Virus record (IMG/VR): IMGVR_UViG_3300030450_003318
Coordinates: 1-29,895 of that record
Source of the DNA: a virus
DNA: 29,895 nucleotides
Strand: one strand, 5' to 3'
The notes under the pieces were generated by a model. It did not search any database. It was given only the letters and a program-made list of their open reading frames with translations, and was not told the origin of the DNA. This document shows positions 20,301 through 27,133 of the stretch, one piece after another (the stretch's first letter is position 1; each line of letters starts with the position of its first letter). Both the position numbers and the translations under genes were made by a program.

Positions 20301-20790
20301 TCAAACTACAACTTTTTATTTAGAGGCAACTACTTTAGATGATGTTAATAGATGTTATATAAATTTCAACGGGGTACAATCTCAAGTTTTTAGTATAAAA
20401 CAAAATACTATGAATTTTATGAAAGTAACAGTTTTAGGTAGTGTTGTAGCAGGAACTAATAATACTAAATGCGGTCAGTATGAGTATGATACTATTTTAC
20501 TGAATAGAGGGGCAGGGAGCGAATATATTGGAACAGCTGGAGGGAATTTAAGGTCTACTAGTAAAGACGCTGCTTTTAGTAACCCGACTTTAGACATAAC
20601 CAATTTTAATAAAGTGAGGTGGAGTCCTACTATAGTAGGAGGGGCAAATGAAAAGATACATTGGATTTTTAAAGTAGAAGCTCTTATACAAAAGACAGGA
20701 AACCCTGACTATAATTTTCCTACTAGAGCAATATTCCAAAACGGAAGCAATATAATATTACAAGATTTAAACCAGTTATTATGGAACTAG
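17368..20790 (+). CDS. Largest tail protein, probable tail tip/hub
   Basis: At 1,140 residues this is the largest protein. Its N-terminus (YELDLQKEPNVVTNYKWLDL, KSSFSQTIKIPFTNRNNQFF, ENWFDV) and AILYVNSVPQLQGYVQLKSI YLN.. resemble baseplate or tail-hub proteins of Bacteroidetes phages. The middle (residues about 540-860) contains DFVKDLVNRFNLIIKSDEGN and LIEPYQDYIDAG, TDKLDTSKEMVIKSTNELQS, then ARIMECYLKLNEEDINSFAG. The C-terminal third is Gly/Asn/Thr-rich with a Cys pair (ACCEG) and looks like a beta-rich, receptor- or fibre-like extension. It follows the 486-residue protein by overlap, upstream of the tape measure. Confidence 0.65.
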   Translation: MSVRLVAYRRSSTAADASDLTQYELDLQKEPNVVTNYKWLDLKEPDKRKSSFSQTIKIPFTNRNNQFFENWFDVNLETLVFNVSRKFNAILYVNSVPQLQGYVQLKSIYLNARLYECVIFGQTADFFTDIKTKKLKDAFTIEDEDNPGTYLDDPTYDHILSLENIVDSWSAPGIETVGGSNTTDIMYPIIDYGHTTNPYSSAMFWKPEDITDAIDELGDQNYLQGMNWFGIVRGTDLKPAMRIQTLFHLIAKKAGYQIKSAFMGINDTAGTPITDTSYFSRLFMTCESGSGRVKSLWNISTGSEAPFVGFEANMSAPVTHNTHITPDGEGGIFGQAYGVYSVGNGLYVNNEVYDPNSLYSISSGQFDYGYDIEFNFDLPVVTIPLSEDGSMLPSGNMSVKTTINLDVPSTYNYNSGADTGSLDNLEFRIVWKECAFGGDAPFNAYDMTAVADGYFVLTPGNNQTITCTVPLPCVPGTHYGLQLVVCSTQGLAASPIKSANITVNSCTIETLQTDELGFMEGAENGEVQMYHNVPDITQSDFVKDLVNRFNLIIKSDEGNERLLLIEPYQDYIDAGSTNYWTDKLDTSKEMVIKSTNELQSRFLEFKDLDDTDFFNKRYKDIYNVTYGSYREMRHNDFAKKEWKNFSVFSPFIAQGINYWGLDGISGNLPEANVAIAYLFRAELGGEAEVATDLKPKLFYYSGVPITISGSNPNSGNAYDFKIWSSKIILGDSSEVYDTNNKFPICTQFNINTVTAVTSSTKTFHWHWYNPSFNSGFTSNYFGNEYTEKGLFNDFWRQYINEIYSSEARIMECYLKLNEEDINSFAGAGFKDTYYIKNTLWRVISVDGHLVGGNKSTKVKLLKVIEKLTNDCGNTPTVTDSGLITWVDSATGASVAKVTNACCEGSSPYWTFVQTNATTGEGDCYATGIEDNDSVSPAFMPTLPGGASQVLGGGNAGSIALGMPTSQNNLFITNSNGIAQTTTFYLEATTLDDVNRCYINFNGVQSQVFSIKQNTMNFMKVTVLGSVVAGTNNTKCGQYEYDTILLNRGAGSEYIGTAGGNLRSTSKDAAFSNPTLDITNFNKVRWSPTIVGGANEKIHWIFKVEALIQKTGNPDYNFPTRAIFQNGSNIILQDLNQLLWN

Positions 20791-20966
20791 AATATAGAAT
20801 AAAAATACTAGGATTTTTTGTTACAACAGTATTATCAGAGGTAACAGTAAAGGAGTTTACTGACCCTGAGTGGGACTTTATTTATGGCTCTCAAGAGTAT
20901 AATAATGACTTAAAATTAACACTAAAACAATTTAAAAGGATATGGAAAAGAAGGGCTTTAAAATAA
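20781..20966 (+). CDS. Small protein between tail tip and tape measure, 61 aa
   Basis: The 61-residue frame overlaps the previous gene by 10 nt and the tape measure by 25 nt. It begins MELEYRIKILGFFVTTVLSE and ends LTLKQFKRIWKRRALK; WDFIYGSQEYNNDLK is in the middle. It is mixed charge with a basic end. It is not recognised. The tight overlaps on both sides support it being translated; a tail assembly accessory role is a guess from position. Confidence 0.6.
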   Translation: MELEYRIKILGFFVTTVLSEVTVKEFTDPEWDFIYGSQEYNNDLKLTLKQFKRIWKRRALK

Positions 20967-22963
20967 CAGCTGATGTAAAGGGGGCTGAAAAGGGTTTAAA
21001 GAAAACCTCTAAAGGTCTTAAAGATGTAGGTAAATCTAGTAAGATTTCCTCTAAAGGATTTAAGATGATGGGGACAGCTATGAAGGCTATGGGTATAGGT
21101 TTGATTATAGCTTTAGTAGCGAAGTTTACTGAAATGTTAATGAAAAATCAAAAGGTTCAAGATTTAGTAGCTAGAGTAATGGACACTTTAGGTAAGATTC
21201 TTAATGTTGTAATTGATATAATGTTTGAAGCTTTAAAGGTAATAGATAAGTTAACTTTTGGAATGCTTAATTTATCAGGAGAAACAGACGGGGCTACTAA
21301 ATCCCTTCAAACTCAAAGAAATGAATATGAGTTACTAGAGGCGGGTATGGAGAAAATCAAACTCCAATATGAAACTCAAATTGAAAAACTACGACAGATA
21401 AGAGATAACGAGAATCTCACAATGGAGGAAAGGATTGCGGCAAGTGACGCAATAGCAAAAACCCTAGATGAGCAATACGCAACAGAAAGAGAAAGGATTT
21501 TAGAGATGATTCAGGTTAAGAAAAATCTTTTAAAAGCTGATAGGCATAATGTAGAATTAAAGAAAGAGTTACTAGCGGTTGAAACTATGCTAGCTGAATT
21601 AGATAACAGAATAACAAGTCAAAGGTCTGAACAATTACAATCCTTTAATTCACTAAAAAGCTCACAGATTAAGTTATCTAGTAGCTCTAGTAAAGCTATT
21701 AAAGAAGAAGTAAAGAGTGTTGAGGAAATGATAAAAGCTTTAGATAAATATGGTGGTAAGATAGTTTTAACAGAAGAAGAAAAGCACAAACAAGCCCTAG
21801 TTAATATGGAAGAAGAATATAGGGACAATGTTAAGATTATAAGGGATAATGCGAGTAATGATGAAAAAAAGAAGATGAAAACCGAGTGGGATAGAAAATT
21901 AAAAGAAGCTAATAAAGTATTAAATAATCAAAAAGAAACATTACAATATTGGAGAAAGCAATTATCAAGTGCTAGAACTGAAGCTGAAAAAGAAGAAGCT
22001 AGAGAAAATATAAAGGCTTGGAAAAACACCATTAAAGCACAGACAAAACATAGAAATACATTAAGAGAAAATCAAGAAAAAGCATTAAGAAATAAAAGTG
22101 CTTTTAGTGAAAAGGAAGTAGAATTAACTACAGCTTATAATAAAAAGGTAGAACTTATAATAAAAGAACATAACGAAAAAGTAAAAAAACAAGAGGAAGA
22201 AAAACAGAAAAAGATACAAGATATTAAGGATAACGCTATGAAAATAGCTAGAGAAGACCAGCTATCTGATTACGCTAAAGAGTTTTTAGCTATGGAGGAG
22301 AAGTACGCTAAAATACTAGAACAGGAGGAGCTAACCGCTACTGAAATTACAGCTATAAAAGATAGGCAAAAAAGAGATGAGGAGGCTTTAGATGAAAAAT
22401 ATGAAGAAATAAAAGCTCAAAAAAGACAAGAGAGAAACGCTCAAATGATAGACGCAGCTGTATCTGTTGCAAATTCTCTAGTAGCCCTATCCAGAGCGTC
22501 TGCTAATAAAGAGTTAAGTGATTTAGAAAAGAAATTTAAAAAGGGTGAAATTACTGAAAAGCAATATAATAAAAGAGTAAATCAAATAGAAAAAGAACAG
22601 GCTAAAAAAGAAAAGGCGGCTGCTCTAATGCAAATTGGAGTAGATACCGCTAGAGGTATTTCTGCGGCTGTAGCAGCGGGGTCAGGTATTCCGTTTCCAG
22701 GTAATTTAGCAGCAATAGCTTCAGGGGTAGCTGCGGTACTAGCAGGGATAGCACAAGCAGCAGGTATACTAGGGGCACAGCCTGAGGGTGATGTTGAATC
22801 TGATGAGGATAGTGATGTTGGAGGAGAGGGTAATACTCCTCTTGTTCCTACATTTGGAGCAATAGGGGCAGAAGCTCCTCCTATTCAGGCTTATGTAGTA
22901 GAGAGTAATGTTAGTTCCGCACAAGCTCTAGCAGATGATATATCTTTACAGGCTACGCTATAA
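20942..22963 (+). CDS. Tape measure protein
   Basis: The 673-residue protein begins with a Lys/Gly-rich region (ITADVKGAEKGLKKTSKGLK, DVGKSSKISSKGFKMMG), a hydrophobic segment (residues about 45-66, TAMKAMGIGLIIALVAKFTE), then a very long coiled-coil region (about 110-545). It closes with an Ala/Gly-rich hydrophobic part (ISAAVAAGSGIPFPGNLAAI, ASGVAAVLAGIAQAAGILG) and an acidic tail. This is the typical build of a tail tape measure protein, which sets tail length. At about 1.5 angstrom per residue this would give a tail of roughly 100 nm (inference). The start overlaps the 61-residue gene; a promoter-like motif lies just before its end. Confidence 0.9.
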   Translation: MEKKGFKITADVKGAEKGLKKTSKGLKDVGKSSKISSKGFKMMGTAMKAMGIGLIIALVAKFTEMLMKNQKVQDLVARVMDTLGKILNVVIDIMFEALKVIDKLTFGMLNLSGETDGATKSLQTQRNEYELLEAGMEKIKLQYETQIEKLRQIRDNENLTMEERIAASDAIAKTLDEQYATERERILEMIQVKKNLLKADRHNVELKKELLAVETMLAELDNRITSQRSEQLQSFNSLKSSQIKLSSSSSKAIKEEVKSVEEMIKALDKYGGKIVLTEEEKHKQALVNMEEEYRDNVKIIRDNASNDEKKKMKTEWDRKLKEANKVLNNQKETLQYWRKQLSSARTEAEKEEARENIKAWKNTIKAQTKHRNTLRENQEKALRNKSAFSEKEVELTTAYNKKVELIIKEHNEKVKKQEEEKQKKIQDIKDNAMKIAREDQLSDYAKEFLAMEEKYAKILEQEELTATEITAIKDRQKRDEEALDEKYEEIKAQKRQERNAQMIDAAVSVANSLVALSRASANKELSDLEKKFKKGEITEKQYNKRVNQIEKEQAKKEKAAALMQIGVDTARGISAAVAAGSGIPFPGNLAAIASGVAAVLAGIAQAAGILGAQPEGDVESDEDSDVGGEGNTPLVPTFGAIGAEAPPIQAYVVESNVSSAQALADDISLQATL

Positions 22964-22989
22964 ACAAATAATAACTATTTATATTTATT
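22959..22989 (+). promoter_or_regulatory. Late promoter-like motif, copy 2
   Basis: Element 1 tataaacaaa (22959-22968, one base different from copy 1) and element 2 tatatttatt (22980-22989), separated by 11 nt as in the other three copies. It begins inside the end of the tape measure gene and finishes 3 nt before the ATG of the protease gene at 22993. Confidence 0.6.
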
Positions 22990-22992
22990 AGT

Positions 22993-23793
22993 ATGGGGAA
23001 GAAAAAATACAAAAAAGTAGAATTAATAATAGATGAGGAATCAGAGAAGTACGGAGTAGAGGCAATTTCTCTAGTAGAATTCCCAGCTATAGAAGAAAAC
23101 TGGGTTTTCTTTTCAAAAGATAATTTTTTAAGTTTAGCAAAACTAGACGAAGAACAAAAAACTCTAGTAGGAGCTGTATTAATACCTAATAAGGAAATAC
23201 CTAGATTTGACCAAGAAAATAACGAGGAATTTGTAGTTTACTTTAGTGAGGAAACTATTAAACAAGCTCAAGAGTTATTTATGTCAAGCTTAAGAAACAA
23301 TAACGCTACCTATGAACACAAAGTACCTGTAGAAGGTATTACAGTAGTAGAGAGCTGGATAAAAGAAGATAAAAAGTTTGACAAATCTAGTGCTTTTGGT
23401 TTTAATAAATTACCTCTAGGAACTTGGTTTGTAAAAATGAAAGTCAATAACGAGGAAATATGGAAATCAGTAAAAGACGGTAGCGTAAAAGGGTTTAGTA
23501 TAGAGGGGTACTTTACTGATAAATTAATAGAAGCCTCTAAACCTAAAGATATAATAGACCTAGCAGAAAATTGTATAGATTGCGAAGATGAAAAACTACT
23601 AGAAGATATTAGAAGTATAATAGCAGAAGATGAAGCTCTAGCTTTAGAGGAGCAACACTCTTTTGTTATTAGTAAAGCCCTAGCTAAGTACCCTTGGAAA
23701 CAATGTATTAGTGATATGGTCAAAGAATATGGTAGCAAAGAAACTGCTGCAAAAGTATGTTCAGCTATTAAAAACAAGACAGTAAATAGATAG
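22993..23793 (+). CDS. Prohead serine protease, XkdF-like
   Basis: The 266-residue protein has the XkdF-like protease core: ELIIDEESEKYGVEAISLVE FP.. at the start, LVGAVLIPNKEIPR (59-71), TYEHKVPVEGITVVESWI (107-123; H109) and SVKGFSIEGYF (164-174; S169). His and Ser are the expected catalytic residues. A C-terminal unit (about 226-264, LAKYPWKQCISDMVKEYGSK then ETAAKVCSAIK) with two Cys is a short helical domain found on several phage proteins. It should process the scaffold and capsid. Preceded by promoter-like motif copy 2, and followed by a separate motif before the scaffold gene. Confidence 0.8.
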   Translation: MGKKKYKKVELIIDEESEKYGVEAISLVEFPAIEENWVFFSKDNFLSLAKLDEEQKTLVGAVLIPNKEIPRFDQENNEEFVVYFSEETIKQAQELFMSSLRNNNATYEHKVPVEGITVVESWIKEDKKFDKSSAFGFNKLPLGTWFVKMKVNNEEIWKSVKDGSVKGFSIEGYFTDKLIEASKPKDIIDLAENCIDCEDEKLLEDIRSIIAEDEALALEEQHSFVISKALAKYPWKQCISDMVKEYGSKETAAKVCSAIKNKTVNR

Positions 23794-23798
23794 AGGGC

Positions 23799-23829
23799 TG
23801 TGAACAAAATTTAATTATTAATATTTATA
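23799..23829 (+). promoter_or_regulatory. Late promoter-like motif, copy 3
   Basis: Element 1 tgtgaacaaa (23799-23808) and element 2 aatatttata (23820-23829), 11 nt apart. It falls in the 52-nt gap between the protease and scaffold genes, with 16 nt left before the scaffold ATG at 23846. Confidence 0.65.
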
Positions 23830-23845
23830 AAAAAAGAATAACAAT

Positions 23846-24469
23846 ATGTCAAATACACTAGAAAAAATCAAAACTCTTTTATCTAAAGGGGGTATTAAAA
23901 AAACTAATCTATACGCAGAAGCTGTACTAGATGATGGTAGAATATTAGCTACAGAAGATGAAAAATTTGATGTAGGGTCAGAAGTGTTTGTAGTAGGAGA
24001 TGACGGGGAAACTGAAAAAGTAGCAGAGGGAGAATACACACTAGAGGACGGAACTAAAATATCTATAGACGCAGAAAGTAAAGTTGCTAGTTTAGGAGAG
24101 GAAGAAGCGGAAACTGAAGAAGAAGAACCTAAAGAGGAAGAAATGGAAATGCCTGAAGAATGGATAAAAACCTACGAGGAAATGAAAAAAAGAATCGAGG
24201 CATTAGAGAAAGCTGTTTATGGCGAAGATACTAATGTTGAGGAAATGGAAAAAGAGGAAAAGGTAGAAATGTCTAGAGATATGGTAACTAGTTTAATAGA
24301 GGAGGTTGAGGAGTTAAAATCTCAAATAGTAAAACTAGAGAAACAGCCAGGAGCGGAGGGTTTTAAACACAATCCAGAGGCTACTAATAGAAAAATAGAA
24401 AAAGTTAATTTAGGTAAACTTTCTACTCAAGAGAGAGTTGCTTACTTTATGAGTAATAATAATAACTAA
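23846..24469 (+). CDS. Probable capsid scaffold protein
   Basis: The 207-residue protein lies between the protease and the major capsid protein, where scaffolds belong. The first 80 residues form a small beta domain (AEAVLDDGRILATEDEKFDV, then GSEVFVVGDDGE, GEYTLEDGTKISIDAESKVA). Next is an extremely acidic Glu-rich stretch (residues about 85-110), then coiled-coil helices (EEWIKTYEEMKKRIEALEKA, MVTSLIEEVEELKSQIVKLE). The order beta-domain, acidic linker and coiled coil, ending QERVAYFMSNNNN, is that of scaffold proteins in Bacteroidetes phages, which template prohead assembly and are removed by the protease. Confidence 0.75.
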   Translation: MSNTLEKIKTLLSKGGIKKTNLYAEAVLDDGRILATEDEKFDVGSEVFVVGDDGETEKVAEGEYTLEDGTKISIDAESKVASLGEEEAETEEEEPKEEEMEMPEEWIKTYEEMKKRIEALEKAVYGEDTNVEEMEKEEKVEMSRDMVTSLIEEVEELKSQIVKLEKQPGAEGFKHNPEATNRKIEKVNLGKLSTQERVAYFMSNNNN

Positions 24470-24480
24470 TATATAACAAA

Positions 24481-25410
24481 ATGAGTAAACTAAAAAAATA
24501 TGAATTTGCTGATACAGTAACCTCAAATTATGCAGGAGAAGCTGCGGCAGGTTATATTTCGGCGGCTCTTTTATCAGGAACAACACTAGCTGAAAACAAC
24601 ATTACATTTTTAAATAATGTAAAGTATAAAGCTAATTTAAGAAAAATAACTATTGCAGGAACAGCTGGTAATTTAATGGCTGACGCTACTTGTGACTTTA
24701 CAGATTCAGGTACTCTTACTTATGCAGAAAGAGTATTACAACCAAGAGATTTTGATGTAAATATGGCTCTTTGTAAGCAAGATTATCTATCCTCTTGGGA
24801 AGGAGCTAATATGACAGCGGGTCTAAATGGTACATTACCTACAGATTTTGGTAATTACATTATTGCACAAACTGCTGCTAGAGTTTCACAAGAAATAGAG
24901 AAATCTATTTGGGACGGAACAGATGGAGATAATGGTAGTTTTGATGGATTTAGAAAATTATGTCTAGCTGATGGTGATGTAGTAGATGTTGCTGGAGCTG
25001 CTGCTCTAACTGCTGCTAATATTGTATCTAAATTAGAAGATGTAATGGACGCTATACCTACAGCTGTATTTGGTAAAGAAGATTTAAGAATATTTTTACC
25101 TACTTCAGCTTGGAGATTTTACATTCAGTCACAAGCTACTTTAGGGTATGGAAACATATATAATATGAATGATGACTGGAAATATACTTTCAATGGAATT
25201 AGAATAGCACACGCTCCAGGTTTAGCTAATGACACTATGATAGCGGGTAGAACTTCTAATATGTTCTTCGGAAGTGATGGGTCTAGTAGTGAGGTTAGAT
25301 TATTAGATATGGCTGATAAAGATGGCTCTGATAATATTAGAGTTATAATGCGGTTTACTGCGGGAGTTAATTACGCTTTTGGTAGTGATATGGTATTATA
25401 CGCAGGGTAA
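24481..25410 (+). CDS. Major capsid protein (HK97-fold)
   Basis: The 309-residue protein follows the scaffold by 11 nt. It shows typical capsid features: an N-terminal helical part (YAGEAAAGYISAALLSGTTL AEN), a beta region LMADATCDFTDSGTLTYAER VLQPRDFDVNMALCKQDYLS, long helix ARVSQEIEKSIWDGTDG, and RIFLPTSAWRFYIQSQATLG followed by FNGIRIAHAPGLANDTMIAG and ending VMRFTAGVNYAFGSDMVLYA. These match the HK97 fold order (N-arm, E-loop, P-domain helix, A-domain). About 300 residues is normal. A strong stem-loop terminator follows 15 nt after its stop, as expected for the most expressed virion gene. Confidence 0.85.
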   Translation: MSKLKKYEFADTVTSNYAGEAAAGYISAALLSGTTLAENNITFLNNVKYKANLRKITIAGTAGNLMADATCDFTDSGTLTYAERVLQPRDFDVNMALCKQDYLSSWEGANMTAGLNGTLPTDFGNYIIAQTAARVSQEIEKSIWDGTDGDNGSFDGFRKLCLADGDVVDVAGAAALTAANIVSKLEDVMDAIPTAVFGKEDLRIFLPTSAWRFYIQSQATLGYGNIYNMNDDWKYTFNGIRIAHAPGLANDTMIAGRTSNMFFGSDGSSSEVRLLDMADKDGSDNIRVIMRFTAGVNYAFGSDMVLYAG

Positions 25411-25425
25411 TAGTAAATGATTAAT

Positions 25426-25450
25426 GGGGAGTGAAATACCTCCCCTTTTT
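25426..25450 (+). terminator. Intrinsic terminator after major capsid gene
   Basis: Stem ggggag (25426-25431) with ctcccc (25440-25445), loop of 8 nt, followed by five T (25446-25450). It stands 15 nt after the capsid stop. Partial termination would raise capsid over tail tube levels. Confidence 0.8.
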
Positions 25451-25474
25451 AGAAACAATTAAAAAATATAGATT

Positions 25475-26086
25475 ATGGCGTGCACGCTTACAAAAGGGCT
25501 AACAGTAGATTGCAAAGACCAAATAGGAGGGCTAAAGGCGGTATTTTTCGCCTCTACATATTCTCCTGAAATCCGTAGTGCTGCTACCTTTAATGGTACT
25601 GATGTTCTACAAATGGATACAGCGGGTTTTACAGGCTGGACAGCTTATGGGACTCCTACAGGGTCAACAGTAACAGTATATAAATATACTTTAAGACCTA
25701 ATTTGTCCTCAATGACAGTAAATATAAATAGCGACCCAGCAACGGGCACTACTTGGTTTGAACAAACTTTATCTTTACAGCTACAAAAATTAACTGTAGC
25801 TCAAACAAATGAGTTAAAGTTAATTTCTTATAATAGAGCACAGGTATTTGTTCAAGATGTTAATGATAATGTATTCCTACTAGGAATGGATAATGGTTGT
25901 GATGTTTCAGGTGGTACAGCTGTTACAGGGGCAGCTAAATCTGATATGACGGGTTTTACTCTAGAGTTAAGAGCAGAGGAAAAAGACCCTATGATTTGGA
26001 TAAAACCTACCTCTGGAGGTGGAACTGATTATCCATTTGACCAATTAGGGGACGCAGATGCAGATTTAACTATAGTAGCTTCTTAA
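25475..26086 (+). CDS. Major tail protein (tail tube-like)
   Basis: The 203-residue protein begins MACTLTKGLTVDCKDQIGGL KAVFF.., the start of a tail tube protein type I recognise from Bacteroidetes phages. It is beta-rich through VTVYKYTLRPNLSSMTVNIN, WFEQTLSLQLQKLT, LISYNRAQVFVQDVNDNVFL LGM and FTLELRAEEKDPMIWIKP. The start context (TAGATTATGG) and terminators on both sides show it can be made as a separate unit. Length agrees with tube proteins of siphoviruses. A tail tube without a sheath gene supports a siphovirus. Confidence 0.75.
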   Translation: MACTLTKGLTVDCKDQIGGLKAVFFASTYSPEIRSAATFNGTDVLQMDTAGFTGWTAYGTPTGSTVTVYKYTLRPNLSSMTVNINSDPATGTTWFEQTLSLQLQKLTVAQTNELKLISYNRAQVFVQDVNDNVFLLGMDNGCDVSGGTAVTGAAKSDMTGFTLELRAEEKDPMIWIKPTSGGGTDYPFDQLGDADADLTIVAS

Positions 26087-26113
26087 TAAAAATCGCTACT
26101 CAATACTAAAAAG

Positions 26114-26144
26114 AGGGGTTTTCCTATACGGTAACCCCTTTTTT
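26114..26144 (+). terminator. Intrinsic terminator after major tail protein gene
   Basis: Stem aggggtt (26114-26120) with aacccct (26133-26139), 12-nt loop, preceded by A run and followed by a T run (to 26144), so it could work in both directions. It separates the capsid/tube unit from the portal operon. Confidence 0.85.
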
Positions 26145-26173
26145 ATTAAGAAAACTTTACAAATACTACAATT

Positions 26174-26204
26174 TGTGAACAATAAATAGATTTTTATATT
26201 TATA
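26174..26204 (+). promoter_or_regulatory. Late promoter-like motif, copy 4
   Basis: Element 1 tgtgaacaat (26174-26183) and element 2 tatatttata (26195-26204), 11 nt apart. It is placed right after a terminator and 13 nt before the first gene of the portal operon, the position expected of a promoter. Confidence 0.7.
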
Positions 26205-26217
26205 GTAAAGTAATATT

Positions 26218-26400
26218 ATGGCTTGGAAAGTTAAAAAAGAATACGAGGGGAAAACAGTACCTAATTTTAGAATACCTCTAGGGGATTTATCTCAAAAGTT
26301 TATTAAAGGATTGTCAGAAAGTGTTAGAAATGGATATTTTTACGAGGATAAACCTAAAAGAAAAACAAAGGAGGTAGAATGGATAACAGATAAGGACTAA
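26218..26400 (+). CDS. Small hypothetical protein, 60 aa
   Basis: The first gene after late promoter-like copy 4: 60 residues, MAWKVKKEYEGKTVPNFRIP, then LGDLSQKFIKGLSESVRNGY and FYEDKPKRKTKEVEWITDKD. Charged, no membrane helix. The N-terminal 25 residues look like a short beta-rich unit and are similar in style to small proteins encoded between tail tube and portal in related phages. Its stop overlaps the next ATG (TAATG). Confidence 0.65.
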   Translation: MAWKVKKEYEGKTVPNFRIPLGDLSQKFIKGLSESVRNGYFYEDKPKRKTKEVEWITDKD

Positions 26401-26540
26401 TGGGAACTAGAGTTGAGTGGATAGAAATAGATGAAGAACAAAAAAAAGAGTTAGATAAAAAGCTTCTAGAGGCTGAAAGTGAAGAAGAAAAAAGCTTATT
26501 GTATAAAGAGTATTGTTGGAAAATATTTAAAAAAGTATAG
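26400..26540 (+). CDS. Small hypothetical protein, 46 aa
   Basis: A 46-codon frame coupled to its neighbours on both sides: ATG 26400 overlaps the previous stop, and its TAG shares a G with the GTG start of the next gene. It reads MGTRVEWIEIDEEQKKELDK, then KLLEAESEEEKSLLYKEYCW and KIFKKV: mostly a charged helix. No family is recognised; overlaps and codon use are the support. Confidence 0.6.
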   Translation: MGTRVEWIEIDEEQKKELDKKLLEAESEEEKSLLYKEYCWKIFKKV

Positions 26541-27130
26541 TGGGAGTATATAATTTGAATCTTGAGGGAACTATGCCTCCTACTGTTTTAGGTGGCACTG
26601 TTATATTTTATGAAAATATTGATAGTTTAGTAAGTATAGCAAATACTAAAAACCTAGTAGCGTTATGTAGAGCAAGAAAAACCAATATAACTAGATTTGC
26701 CTCTTGCTTTCCTTTTGAGGGGACGGGAGATACTGATGACCCTACATATAGCTCAAATTCTAGGTATTGGCAGTTTGCAATAACATTTTTATATGGAAGT
26801 GCGGGAATAGCTGGGGCTTATGATGTGCTAGGTTATAGAGAGAATAGCATAGCAGTTATGCCTTTTATGGACACATTAGACATAGATTTATATTATGCTG
26901 ATTCAAACTCTTATGCAATAGCAGGTTTAACTAAAATAGAGGGAACAAGTATAGTGGTTAATTTAACAGTAGACGAAACATATGTACACAAAGGAGATTT
27001 ACCTATTACTTATTATACAGAATATACAGGAAATGATGTTGATGATGTAATTCCTGGCTCTACTGGAGAGCCTACCTCTGCTGATGAGGAGTTAAATGCA
27101 CAATATGGAACTCAAATTTGGGAAGTTTAA
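26540..27130 (+). CDS. Probable virion structural protein, 196 aa
   Basis: The product starts with GTG at 26540 (overlapping the upstream TAG); ATG 26573 is an alternative but would remove a likely strand. The sequence is beta-rich with no signal peptide: GVYNLNLEGTMPPTVLGGTV, YWQFAITFLYGSAGIAGAYD, then LDIDLYYADSNSYAIAGLTK and IEGTSIVVNLTVDETYVHKG. Gly/Asp/Thr content and lack of catalytic residues suit a virion component. It lies directly before the portal gene. No family is recognised. Confidence 0.6.
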   Translation: MGVYNLNLEGTMPPTVLGGTVIFYENIDSLVSIANTKNLVALCRARKTNITRFASCFPFEGTGDTDDPTYSSNSRYWQFAITFLYGSAGIAGAYDVLGYRENSIAVMPFMDTLDIDLYYADSNSYAIAGLTKIEGTSIVVNLTVDETYVHKGDLPITYYTEYTGNDVDDVIPGSTGEPTSADEELNAQYGTQIWEV

Positions 27131-27133
27131 ATT

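Noticed and set aside
23310-23807. 165-codon open frame on the - strand inside the protease gene
   Set aside because: It is opposite a gene with clear protease motifs, its composition (Ser/Leu/Phe-rich) is that of an antisense shadow, and it has no neighbours or start context on that strand.
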